Below, piece after piece: positions 26,463 through 34,023 of a stretch of DNA of 64,000 bases (position 1 is its first letter; each line of letters starts with the position of its first letter). This stretch comes from UBA822 sp965249775 (GTDB taxonomy: Bacteria; Gemmatimonadota; Gemmatimonadetes; Longimicrobiales; Gaopeijiaceae), in the NCBI GenBank assembly GCA_965249775.1, contig OZ252253.1, positions 248,001 to 312,000 on the forward strand. Reading direction: 5' to 3'. A program made the translations under genes and the position numbers. The notes under the pieces are model-generated. The model was not told the origin of the DNA. It saw only the letters and a program-made list of their open reading frames with translations, and made no database searches.

Positions 26463-26484
26463 GTGGTCCCGAAGCCTTCACTGC

Positions 26485-26493
26485 TGATATAAT
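26485..26493 (+). promoter_or_regulatory. Extended -10 promoter candidate ahead of ribBA
   Basis: A perfect TATAAT (26488-26493) is preceded by TGN (extended -10). The -35 region (26465-26470) is poor. A 7-bp inverted repeat in the leader ('acgcacg' 26507-26513, 'cgtgcgt' 26531-26537) lies between it and ribBA. No FMN-riboswitch core is recognisable. Confidence 0.4.
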
Positions 26494-26572
26494 GTCTGTG
26501 TGCCAAACGCACGTCGCCGCAGCAGTACGCCGTGCGTAATGGAGCCATCATAGCGGGAAGGAGCGTCTGGTC

Positions 26573-27826
26573 ATGCCGTTCGATACCATCGAACAGGCCC
26601 TTGAGGACATTCGTAAAGGCAAGATCGTCATCGTCGCCGACGACGAGGATCGGGAAAACGAGGGGGATTTGGTCTTTGCGGCTTCCCTCGTGACGCCGGA
26701 AACCGTGAACTTCATGATCCAGTTCGGCGGGGGCCTCATCTGCGTCGCGCTGACGCCGGAGCGTGCCGCGGAATTACACCTTCCCGCCCAGTCCGAAGAG
26801 AACACCGACCCACAGGGAACCGCCTTCCTCGTTTCCGTGGACGCCCACGAACGGTTCGGCGTAACCACCGGTATCAGCGCTCACGATCGGGCTAAGACAA
26901 TCGAAGTGCTGGTGGATCCCGAGAGTCAGCCACTCGACCTCAGGCGTCCGGGACACATCGACCCCCTCAAGGCCCGACCCGGTGGCGTCCTTCGTCGCGT
27001 AGGCCAAACTGAGGCTGCCGTGGACCTGGCCCGCCTTGCCGGGCTGCCTCCCGTCGGGGTGATCTGTGAGATTCTCAATCCCGATGGGTCCATGGCGCGC
27101 CGCCCTCAACTGGAAGTGTACGCCCAGGAGCATGGCCTTCGGTTCATCACGGTGGCACAGCTTGTGTCGTACCGGCTGGCCAAGGAGCGCTTGGTGACAC
27201 GGGTGGCCGAAGCGAATCTGCCCACGGAGTTCGGGCCCTTTCGCATCATCGCCTACCAGAGCCCGATCGATGATCGGGAGCACATCGCGCTCGTCAAAGG
27301 TGACATCGAGGGTGACACCGAGGGTGACGTTGACGCTAACGTCGAAGATGGCGCGGACGCTGAGGCTCGCGAGGACGTGCTTGTACGTATGCACTCGGAG
27401 TGTTTGACGGGGGATGTGTTCGGCTCTCTACGTTGCGATTGCGGCTCGCAGTTGAGGGCCGCGCTCAAGCAGATTTCCGAGAGGGGCCGGGGTGTGATCG
27501 TCTATCTTAAGCAGGAGGGCCGTGGGATCGGCCTGCACAACAAAATTCGGGCGTATGAACTGCAGGACCAGGGTCACGACACGGTCGAGGCGAACCGGAA
27601 GTTGGGGTTCAAACCCGACCTGCGGGACTACGGAATCGGCGCACAAATTCTCCTCGATCTCGGGCTCAGCAAGATTTGTTTGCTGACCAACAATCCACGG
27701 AAGATCGTCGGGCTCGAGGGGTACAACCTCGAGGTCACCGGGCGAGAGCCCCTGCATGTGGGCCGCGGTGAGCACAATGCGGACTATCTCGACACCAAGC
27801 AAAAGAAGCTGGGGCACCTTCTGTAG
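26573..27826 (+). CDS. ribBA: RibBA: DHBP synthase / GTP cyclohydrolase II fusion
   Basis: The 417-residue fusion supplies both riboflavin precursors. The N-terminal DHBP synthase shows 'VADDEDRENEGDLVFAA', 'EENTDPQGTAFLVSVDA' and 'FGVTTGISAHDRA'. The C-terminal GTP cyclohydrolase II shows 'HSECLTGDVFGSLRCDCGSQ' (zinc Cys), 'QEGRGIGLHNKIRAYELQD' and 'LLTNNPRK'. Two oddities stand out. The strongly conserved 'GHTEA' of DHBP synthase reads 'GQTEA' here (CAA at 27005-27007), which replaces a metal-binding His. An extra acidic, partly repetitive stretch (27302-27375) also sits just before the cyclohydrolase zinc motif. GTP cyclohydrolase activity looks intact; DHBP synthase activity is less certain. 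Confidence 0.92.
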   Translation: MPFDTIEQALEDIRKGKIVIVADDEDRENEGDLVFAASLVTPETVNFMIQFGGGLICVALTPERAAELHLPAQSEENTDPQGTAFLVSVDAHERFGVTTGISAHDRAKTIEVLVDPESQPLDLRRPGHIDPLKARPGGVLRRVGQTEAAVDLARLAGLPPVGVICEILNPDGSMARRPQLEVYAQEHGLRFITVAQLVSYRLAKERLVTRVAEANLPTEFGPFRIIAYQSPIDDREHIALVKGDIEGDTEGDVDANVEDGADAEAREDVLVRMHSECLTGDVFGSLRCDCGSQLRAALKQISERGRGVIVYLKQEGRGIGLHNKIRAYELQDQGHDTVEANRKLGFKPDLRDYGIGAQILLDLGLSKICLLTNNPRKIVGLEGYNLEVTGREPLHVGRGEHNADYLDTKQKKLGHLL

Positions 27827-27852
27827 GAGGTGCACGCCTGAGGACATCTGAC

Positions 27853-28335
27853 GTGCAATCCGACACCGGCCCGCACCTGCCGGATCCGGCGCCGGCGCCG
27901 GGTAAGCGCATCGGGATCATCGCTGCGCGCTTCAACGGCGACGTGACGGAAGAAATGTTGGAGGGATGCCGAAGCGGCCTCGAGGAGTTCGGCGTCGAGG
28001 CGGACGCGGTCGACGTCTATTGGGTTCCGGGCGCGTGGGAGCTTCCACAAGCCGCGCGCAGGATCGCGGCTTTGGACCGCCACGACGCATTCATCGCCCT
28101 GGGATGCGTGATCCGGGGAGAAACGCCACACTTCGACTACGTGGCCGGGGAGGCCTCTTCCGGGCTCGGCGCAGTCGCGCGCGAGATCGATATCCCACTC
28201 CTGTTCGGTATACTGACGACAGCCACACCCGATCAGGCCTGGGCTCGCGCCTCGCGGGAGGCTGGCAATAAGGGGCGTGAGCTCGCGCAGAGCGCACTTC
28301 ACATGATCGGCTTATACGAGGGTCTCGAGGATTAG
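27853..28335 (+). CDS. ribH: 6,7-dimethyl-8-ribityllumazine synthase
   Basis: It condenses DHBP with the ribitylamino-pyrimidine. The 160-residue length is normal. Key stretches are 'RIGIIAARFNGDVTEEMLEG', 'VYWVPGAWELPQAARRIA', 'AFIALGCVIRGETPHFDYV' (His/Asp near phosphate), 'DIPLLFGILTT' and 'ASREAGNKGRELAQSAL'. It starts with GTG 27853, 26 bases after ribBA. No anomalies. Confidence 0.95.
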   Translation: MQSDTGPHLPDPAPAPGKRIGIIAARFNGDVTEEMLEGCRSGLEEFGVEADAVDVYWVPGAWELPQAARRIAALDRHDAFIALGCVIRGETPHFDYVAGEASSGLGAVAREIDIPLLFGILTTATPDQAWARASREAGNKGRELAQSALHMIGLYEGLED

Positions 28336-28342
28336 AATCGCC

Positions 28343-28795
28343 TTGAAGAAATCGGGTGGGGTCGCTGAGAGCTTGGCCCGGCGGATCGACCGGACGCGGG
28401 CGAGGGGGTGGGCGCTTCAGATCCACTACCAGTGGGACGTGGGAGAGCGGCAGGGTACGTTTTCGGATGTCCTCGAGGAAGTGGTGGGCATGCGGAGGAT
28501 TGCGGAGGCACGGATGCCGTATCTGCGACGCTTGGCGGCGGAGTTGGACGCTCGCGGGGATGAGTTGGACGAACTGCTGGAGGTCGCGCTGGACAATTGG
28601 CGTATGGAGCGCCTGGCCCTGCTCGACCGAGGAATCCTCAGGATTGCCGCCGCCGAGTTGGTCTGCTTCGATGAAATCCCGCCCAAGGTTTCGATTCAGG
28701 AAGCCGTGCGGTTGGCCGAGCGGTACGGCGGCTCCGAGTCCCCCGGATTCGTAAATGGCGTCCTTGACGCGTTGTACAAGCGGGTGATCGGCTGA
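28343..28795 (+). CDS. nusB: Transcription antitermination factor NusB
   Basis: A small all-helical RNA-binding protein of the rRNA antitermination complex with NusE/S10. The 150-residue length fits. Typical segments are 'ARGWALQIHYQWDVG', 'WRMERLALLDRGILRIAAAE' and 'KVSIQEAVRLAERYGGSESP', followed by 'GFVNGVLDAL'. The start is TTG 28343, 7 bases after ribH; the ribH-nusB order is widespread in bacteria and supports both calls. Confidence 0.93.
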   Translation: MKKSGGVAESLARRIDRTRARGWALQIHYQWDVGERQGTFSDVLEEVVGMRRIAEARMPYLRRLAAELDARGDELDELLEVALDNWRMERLALLDRGILRIAAAELVCFDEIPPKVSIQEAVRLAERYGGSESPGFVNGVLDALYKRVIG

Positions 28796-28811
28796 TCCTG
28801 GAGCCCTGCGC

Positions 28812-29921
28812 GTGAAGATCCTCGTTTTAAACTGGCTCGATCGGGAGAACCCACAGGCCGGAGGGGCGGAGGTTCATCTCCACGAGATTTTCGGCCGGCT
28901 CGTGGCGCGGGGGCATTCAGTCACGCTCCTGTGCTCGGCTTGGCCAGGGTGTGAGCGTCGGGTTGTGCTCGATGGTATCGAAGTGCATCGGGTCGGGGGC
29001 CGGTACACGCTTTCTCTCACCGCCCCGGTGTACTTCAGACGCCGACTCCGCGCCGAGCGGTTCGACGTCGTGGTGGAGGATCTGAACAAGGTGCCTTTTT
29101 TTTCGCCCTTCTGGGGGGTCGGGGCACCCGTGGTCCTGATCGTTCATCACCTCTTTGGAACCGCGGCGTTTCGAGAGGCATCCTTTCCGGTGGCATCGGC
29201 GACGTGGCTTCTGGAGCGGCCTCTGGGAAGGGTGTTCCGATCCATACCGACCGCTGCCGTCTCCGAAAGCACGGCGGAGGATCTCGTGCGGCGCGGGATT
29301 CCACGGGGAATCGAGATCATTCCGAACGGCGTCGATCTCGAGGACCTGTCCCCCCTCGCGTTTGGAGAACGCTTTCCCGAGCCCACCCTCCTCTACGTGG
29401 GAAGACTCAAACGCTACAAGCGCGTCGACCTGATACTCCAGGCCGTGGCCGAACTGGTCCGGCGAGGGATCTCGTGCCGGCTTCTCGTAGCGGGTCGTGG
29501 AGATTTTCTGCCGCAGCTCGACGCGCTCCGGGAGTCCCTCGGACTGACGGAGCACGTGGACTTTCTGGGCTTCGTATCCGAGGAGGAGAAGCGTGACCTC
29601 CTGCAACGGAGCTGGATCCATCTCCTCACGTCCGTGAAGGAGGGCTGGGGACTCTCGAACATGGAGGCGGCGGCCTGTGGAACGCCGACCATCGCCAGCG
29701 ATGTGCCCGGATTACGAGATTCGGTCGTGGATGGGCAGACCGGGTTTCTCGTTCCCCACGGGGACGTGGACGTTCTCAGCCAGCGGATCGAAGAGCTCCT
29801 CGATGGTGAGGAAAAACGTGTACATTTGGGAAACGGGGCCCGGAGCTTTGCCGAGAGGTTCTCTTGGGATGCCTCGGCGCGTGCCATGGAGCATTTCCTA
29901 CAAGAGCGGGTAGTGTCCTGA
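28812..29921 (+). CDS. Glycosyltransferase family 4 protein
   Basis: A 369-residue GT-B enzyme. N-terminal acceptor domain: 'NPQAGGAEVHLHEIFGRLVA' (the usual glycine-rich GG-E loop). C-terminal nucleotide-sugar domain: 'LLYVGRLKRYKRVDLILQAV', 'FLGFVSEEEKRDLLQRSWI' and the EX7E-type site 'KEGWGLSNMEAAACGTP'. Likely a cytosolic enzyme acting on a lipid-linked or secreted glycan; donor and acceptor are not readable. Start GTG 28812. It stands between nusB and hpf without other glycan genes. Confidence 0.88.
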   Translation: MKILVLNWLDRENPQAGGAEVHLHEIFGRLVARGHSVTLLCSAWPGCERRVVLDGIEVHRVGGRYTLSLTAPVYFRRRLRAERFDVVVEDLNKVPFFSPFWGVGAPVVLIVHHLFGTAAFREASFPVASATWLLERPLGRVFRSIPTAAVSESTAEDLVRRGIPRGIEIIPNGVDLEDLSPLAFGERFPEPTLLYVGRLKRYKRVDLILQAVAELVRRGISCRLLVAGRGDFLPQLDALRESLGLTEHVDFLGFVSEEEKRDLLQRSWIHLLTSVKEGWGLSNMEAAACGTPTIASDVPGLRDSVVDGQTGFLVPHGDVDVLSQRIEELLDGEEKRVHLGNGARSFAERFSWDASARAMEHFLQERVVS

Positions 29922-30027
29922 GTCGGAAGTTTTCCGTGAGACGCTCGGGCCCGCGGGTCGACACGACGGATGACCTCGCCGCTGCCGTCCCCCCGGTCGT
30001 CGTGAAACGAGTTGAACGGAGGTGGCG

Positions 30028-30354
30028 TTGGAAGTTCGGATCACATCGCGACGTACGGCTCTTCCAGAGTCCCTTCGGGACCGAACCGAGGAGCTTCTCT
30101 CCAAGCTGAACAAATATGGCGCTCGTATTTCGGCCGTCGAGGTCGTTTTCGAGGAAGAGAAGAACTCCAAGAAAATCGAAGGAATTCTGCACATCGACGG
30201 GAGGGACCCTATCGTCGCCACCGGGCAAGGCGACGATTTCAATGAAGCCTTGAGCCAGGTAAACGACCGCCTAGCGCGTCAACTCCGGAAGCTTCGGGAG
30301 CAGGTGACCGACCACCGAGCTCCGTCGCTGACCGAAGCTCTCTCAGAGGAGTAG
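30028..30354 (+). CDS. hpf: Ribosome hibernation promoting factor (HPF/RaiA family), short form
   Basis: It binds the 30S decoding centre in slow growth. The protein is about 108 residues, the short form without the long-HPF dimerisation domain. 'VRITSRRTALPESLRDRTEE' leads into 'YGARISAVEVVFEEEKNSKK' and 'DDFNEALSQVNDRLARQLRK', the standard HPF layout. I prefer TTG 30028 because GGAGG (30018-30022) then has a 5-base spacing; GTG 30022 would overlap that site. It is followed within 8 bases by hprK, a common gene pair. Confidence 0.88.
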   Translation: MEVRITSRRTALPESLRDRTEELLSKLNKYGARISAVEVVFEEEKNSKKIEGILHIDGRDPIVATGQGDDFNEALSQVNDRLARQLRKLREQVTDHRAPSLTEALSEE

Positions 30355-30361
30355 TCGCTAG

Positions 30362-31363
30362 TTGTCTAACGATGCGGCGGACGCGTCGCCGGAGCTGATT
30401 CCAGAGGTCACCGTCCAGGAGCTATTCGACGACAGGCATGAGACCCTCCAACTCGAACTCCTGAACTCCGACGCGGGCCTTGATCGGCGGCTCCTGGACC
30501 CTGATATCACCAGCCCCGGAATCGCGTTGACGGGCTACACGGAGCGGTTCTCGTCCGATCGGATTCAGGTGTTTGGCGAAACCGAGATCACGTATCTGCG
30601 AGGCCTGACCGCCGAGGAGCGGCGGGACCGGGTCGAGGGCGTGTTCAGTTTCGGAATTCCGGTCGCGTTCGTTACGAAGGGCTTGTCGGTTCCCGATGAA
30701 TTACTCGAGGTGGCGACAAAGTTCTCGATTCCGGTCCTGCGCTCTGGTCTTGGCACGAAGGAGTTCTACCGACGGATCAAGCCCTATCTCGATGCGGTTC
30801 TCGCACCACACACCAATCTCCACGGATCCTTGGCCGACGTATACGGCGTGGGATTGCTTTTCGTTGGAGACAGCGGTGTCGGAAAAAGCGAGTGTGTGTT
30901 GGACCTGGTCGAGCGAGGCCACAGACTCGTGGCAGACGACCACGTCATTGTCTCGCGGCGGGGGTCGGACATTCTTCTGGGCGAGGGGCATCAGCTTCAG
31001 GCTCACCACATGGAAATTCGGGGCCTCGGGATCATTGATATCCGCACGCTGTTCGGGATCCATGCCACTCGTCAGCAGAAGCGAATCGAAGTGATGGTCC
31101 ACCTGGAGCGTTGGGACGAGAACCAGGCCTATACTCGGACCGGCCTCGACGTTGAGGAGAGCGAGGTGCTAGGGGTCAAGATTCCCAAGGTCACGATTCC
31201 ACTCAATCCCGGAAAGAACATCACGGTGATTTCGGAAGTGGTGGCCATGAACCACCTCCTGAAGTATGCCGGCATAGACACCGCTGGCGCCTTCAATGAA
31301 AGGCTGAAGAACGCCATGCGTCCACGTCCGGTGCGCGAATACTTCGAGCAGGACTATGAGTGA
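30362..31363 (+). CDS. hprK: HPr kinase/phosphorylase
   Basis: It phosphorylates (ATP) and dephosphorylates Ser46 of HPr in response to metabolites. The 333-residue protein has an N-terminal HPr_kinase_N domain. In the C-terminal kinase, 'LHGSLADVYGVGLLF' precedes the Walker A loop 'VGDSGVGKSECVLDL' near 169-176. Then come 'RLVADDHVIVSRRG', 'MEIRGLGIIDIRTLFG' (HprK signature) and 'KIPKVTIPLNPGKNI'. Start TTG 30362. It overlaps the EIIA gene by 8 bases, so kinase and PTS are coupled. HprK together with HPr and EI downstream gives a self-contained regulatory circuit. Confidence 0.95.
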   Translation: MSNDAADASPELIPEVTVQELFDDRHETLQLELLNSDAGLDRRLLDPDITSPGIALTGYTERFSSDRIQVFGETEITYLRGLTAEERRDRVEGVFSFGIPVAFVTKGLSVPDELLEVATKFSIPVLRSGLGTKEFYRRIKPYLDAVLAPHTNLHGSLADVYGVGLLFVGDSGVGKSECVLDLVERGHRLVADDHVIVSRRGSDILLGEGHQLQAHHMEIRGLGIIDIRTLFGIHATRQQKRIEVMVHLERWDENQAYTRTGLDVEESEVLGVKIPKVTIPLNPGKNITVISEVVAMNHLLKYAGIDTAGAFNERLKNAMRPRPVREYFEQDYE

Positions 31364-31754
31364 CGTGGAGCTGGTAAAGGGGGTGTTGCTCAGCCACGGA
31401 AATCTGGCCGAAGGAATGGTGGACGCCGTTCAGAGGATCACCGGCCTGGGGGACGATGCACTGGTGCCGATGAGCAACGAGGGACAGAATCCGCAGGGGC
31501 TGGCCGAGCAAGTCGATGCGCTCGTGGGAAGTGCGCCAGTCGTCGTTTTCACAGATCTTGGCAGCGGAAGTTGTGCGCTAACCGCTCAGTTGACGTGCAA
31601 GGACAACGGCCAGCGGGCTGTGGTATTCGGCATGAACCTGCCGATGCTCCTCGAGTTCGTCTTTCATCGGGAGCTCGCCCTTTCCGAGCTCGTTCCGCGT
31701 CTCCTCCTAAAGGGCAAAGAAGGCGTCAAGACCGCCGACCCGACTGGAGGGTGA
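31356..31754 (+). CDS. PTS mannose-family EIIA component
   Basis: A 132-residue phosphocarrier of the mannose/fructose/sorbose PTS family. The phosphorylated His is in 'GVLLSHGNLAEGMVDAV'. Later 'VVFTDLGSGSCALTAQL' and 'VVFGMNLPMLLEFVF' follow the ManX-A fold. It accepts phosphate from HPr and passes it to EIIB. The ATG lies inside hprK. Confidence 0.9.
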   Translation: MSDVELVKGVLLSHGNLAEGMVDAVQRITGLGDDALVPMSNEGQNPQGLAEQVDALVGSAPVVVFTDLGSGSCALTAQLTCKDNGQRAVVFGMNLPMLLEFVFHRELALSELVPRLLLKGKEGVKTADPTGG

Positions 31755-31801
31755 CCGGATCCGCAACGCGGCCCACCCCCCTCTCCGATCACCCTCATAA
31801 G

Positions 31802-32281
31802 ATGTCGGTCGTCCTGTATCGAATCGACGAGCGGCTCATCCACGGACAGGTGGTCATGGGCTGGGGGCCGCAACTCGACGTGGAGCACTACGTGGTCGTG
31901 GACGACGAATTGGCCGCGAGCGAATGGGAGCAAGATCTCTACCGGCTGGGGCTTCCCGACACGGCCACGGCGGACTTTCTTACGGTCGAGCACGCGAGGG
32001 CATGCCTCAGCGACCTGGACGCTGCTCCCCGCCGGACGGTGGTTCTGACCCGCACGATTGCTGCGATGGGTGGATTGGCCGAGGGCCAGGGCCTCCGTGG
32101 GCGTGAGGTCAACATCGGGGGCCTGCATCACGCTACCGGCCGCACCGAACGCATACCGTACGTGTTCCTCGGCCAGGTGGAGGAAGAGGGTCTTCGGGCC
32201 CTCGTGAACGAAGGTGTCGAGGTCTCGGCCAGGGACCTTCCGGGAAGCAGCACGGTCGATTTAGAAGCGCTTTTGGGCTAG
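31802..32281 (+). CDS. PTS mannose/sorbose-family EIIB component
   Basis: From ATG 31802 the protein has 159 residues. The active-site His is in 'LYRIDERLIHGQVVMGW', the hallmark of this EIIB family. 'YVVVDDELAASEWEQDLYRL' and 'VNIGGLHHATGRTERIPYVF' match the rest of the fold. The frame extends upstream without a better start. Substrate specificity cannot be predicted. Confidence 0.92.
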   Translation: MSVVLYRIDERLIHGQVVMGWGPQLDVEHYVVVDDELAASEWEQDLYRLGLPDTATADFLTVEHARACLSDLDAAPRRTVVLTRTIAAMGGLAEGQGLRGREVNIGGLHHATGRTERIPYVFLGQVEEEGLRALVNEGVEVSARDLPGSSTVDLEALLG

Positions 32282-32306
32282 AAGGCCGTTGAAGGAGTAC
32301 TGATCC

Positions 32307-32960
32307 GTGTCCCTATCACTTGCGTTTCTGGGTGGGCTCTTGGCCCTCGACGCGACCTCGGTCGGGCAGTTCATGGTTTCGCGCCCCCTCGTCGCGGGCA
32401 CGTTGGCCGGTTGGTGGCTCGGAGACCCCGCGTTGGGCTTGGAGATCGGCGTGATTCTCGAGTTGTTCCATCTTGCAGGAGTCCCGGCGGGCGGCACTCG
32501 GGTTCCCGAGACAGGCCCGTCTTCGGTGGTCGCTGTGGCGGTTGCGATGTCCGCCGGTGGGCCAGCTGGATTGGCATTGGGCTTGGTGGCTGGACTGCTG
32601 GTCTCCGACCTCGGTGGGATGACGGTGGGTCTCCAGCGGCACGTGGTGGGCCGTCTTTTCCGTCGGATTGAAGCCGGGTCTGTGACCGCCCCGAAAATTA
32701 CCGCCGGCCATCTCTCGTCGGTGCTCCTCGATTTCGTCCGTGGAACGGTGGTTACGGCGGCGGCATTGGTGGTGGGAGGTTGGTTGACCGGGGTAGTCGC
32801 TTCACGATGGCCGTTGCCTTATGAAGCGACCGTGGCCCTCCTGCTGGTAGGTGCGGCAGTCCATCTCGGTGCGTTGCTCAGAGGGTTCGGCGGGTGGAAG
32901 AGCCGCCGGGCCGTCTTTCTGGTCGGGCTCGTGGCGGGTATGGTCGGCGCATACCTGTGA
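32307..32960 (+). CDS. PTS mannose/sorbose-family EIIC permease
   Basis: A 217-residue polytopic membrane protein. Hydrophobic segments such as 'LAFLGGLLALDATSVGQFMV' and 'LEIGVILELFHLAGVPAGG' carry the family signature (GVxLELxxL...PAGG-like). Further segments are at ~75-100, 140-165, 170-190 and the C-terminus. It forms the sugar channel with EIID. Start GTG 32307; GAAGGAGTA lies just upstream within a motif seen elsewhere in the window. The stop overlaps EIID as GTGA. Confidence 0.85.
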   Translation: MSLSLAFLGGLLALDATSVGQFMVSRPLVAGTLAGWWLGDPALGLEIGVILELFHLAGVPAGGTRVPETGPSSVVAVAVAMSAGGPAGLALGLVAGLLVSDLGGMTVGLQRHVVGRLFRRIEAGSVTAPKITAGHLSSVLLDFVRGTVVTAAALVVGGWLTGVVASRWPLPYEATVALLLVGAAVHLGALLRGFGGWKSRRAVFLVGLVAGMVGAYL

Positions 32961-33709
32961 CGGCCGTGGACTCCAAGCGACCACCGGGCTGGATGTCGAG
33001 CTTTCTCAGGCAATTCATCATCCAGGGATCCTGGAGCTATCGTTTCATGTTGGGCTCGGGCTTCGCCTACTGCATGATTCCGCTGCTCCGTAGACGTGGG
33101 CTCTCGGGGACCGAACTGGACGATGCCGTGCGGAGCCACATGAAGCCGTTCAACACCCACCCCTATCTCGCCGGGGTCGCGCTTGGAGCCGTAGCGCGGA
33201 TGGAGGCTAGCGGCACGGACGCCGAGACGATCGAGAGGTTTAGGCGAGCGATCCAGGGGTCCCTCGGGGGCCTAGGGGATCTTCTGATCTGGGGCGCGTG
33301 GCGTCCCGCGACGTTACTGCTGGCTCTGGTGCTTGCTTGGGCCGGAGCTCCGCCTTGGGTTCCGGTATCCGTATTCCTGGTCGTATACAACGGAGGACAC
33401 TTGGTGCTACGATGGTGGGGGTACAGCCGGGGCCTCCAGTACGGCAAAGACGTGGGCGTTCGGCTTAGGGGAGCCGAGCTTTCGCGGCTGGCCGAGCGCG
33501 TATTTTCAGGCGGTGCGCTGCTTCTCGGGATTTTGGTCGGTGCGTTCCTTGTGAGCCGCCTGGCTGCCGCGAACGCCGGTGCGCTCTGGTCGTTAGCCGC
33601 AATCGCAGCGTTCGTCGTTGGGCTCAAGTTTGGACATCCTGCGCTGCGGGGGACCACAACAGTCGTGGTCCTCGTCATCACGTTGATCACGGTGCTGGGG
33701 AACGCATGA
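32957..33709 (+). CDS. PTS mannose/sorbose-family EIID component
   Basis: From GTG 32957 the protein has 250 residues. 'FIIQGSWSYRFMLGSGFAYC' is the conserved N-terminal EIID sequence, and 'FNTHPYLAGVALGAVARME' (NTHP motif) and 'GSLGGLGDLLIWGAWRP' follow. Membrane helices lie near 130-150, 200-215 and 225-250. It is translationally coupled on both sides (GTGA with EIIC, ATGA with ptsH). Confidence 0.9.
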   Translation: MTAVDSKRPPGWMSSFLRQFIIQGSWSYRFMLGSGFAYCMIPLLRRRGLSGTELDDAVRSHMKPFNTHPYLAGVALGAVARMEASGTDAETIERFRRAIQGSLGGLGDLLIWGAWRPATLLLALVLAWAGAPPWVPVSVFLVVYNGGHLVLRWWGYSRGLQYGKDVGVRLRGAELSRLAERVFSGGALLLGILVGAFLVSRLAAANAGALWSLAAIAAFVVGLKFGHPALRGTTTVVVLVITLITVLGNA

Positions 33710-33993
33710 CCGACGAACGGATCGAACGCCGGGCCGAGATCGTCAACCCGATGGGATTTCATGCCCGGCCGGCTGCGGAGTTCGTGAAGTTGGCCGGGTC
33801 GTTTCGGGCTGATCTATGGCTCGAAAAAGACGGTGTGGAGGTGAACGCCAAGAGCATCATGGGCGTGCTCATGTTGGCCGCGGAGGTGGGAACGCAGTTG
33901 GTGATCCGTGCGGAGGGCGACGATGCGGAAGAGGCACTTACCGCCCTGGCGAGTTTGATCGACAGTGGTTTCGAGGAGATGTACGGTGCCTGA
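33706..33993 (+). CDS. ptsH: Phosphocarrier protein HPr
   Basis: A 95-residue HPr. The phosphorylated His is in 'IVNPMGFHARPAAEFVKLAG' and the regulatory Ser in 'VNAKSIMGVLMLAAEVGTQL', the site HprK would use. Both phosphorylation systems are therefore represented. ATGA overlap with EIID. Confidence 0.95.
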   Translation: MTDERIERRAEIVNPMGFHARPAAEFVKLAGSFRADLWLEKDGVEVNAKSIMGVLMLAAEVGTQLVIRAEGDDAEEALTALASLIDSGFEEMYGA

Positions 33994-34023
33994 GGAGATA
34001 CAGCATGTCTGAGGAGATCCACG

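Noticed and set aside
26463..26572. FMN riboswitch before ribBA
   Set aside because: The conserved FMN-aptamer core is not present; only a TATAAT and a 7-bp inverted repeat are seen.
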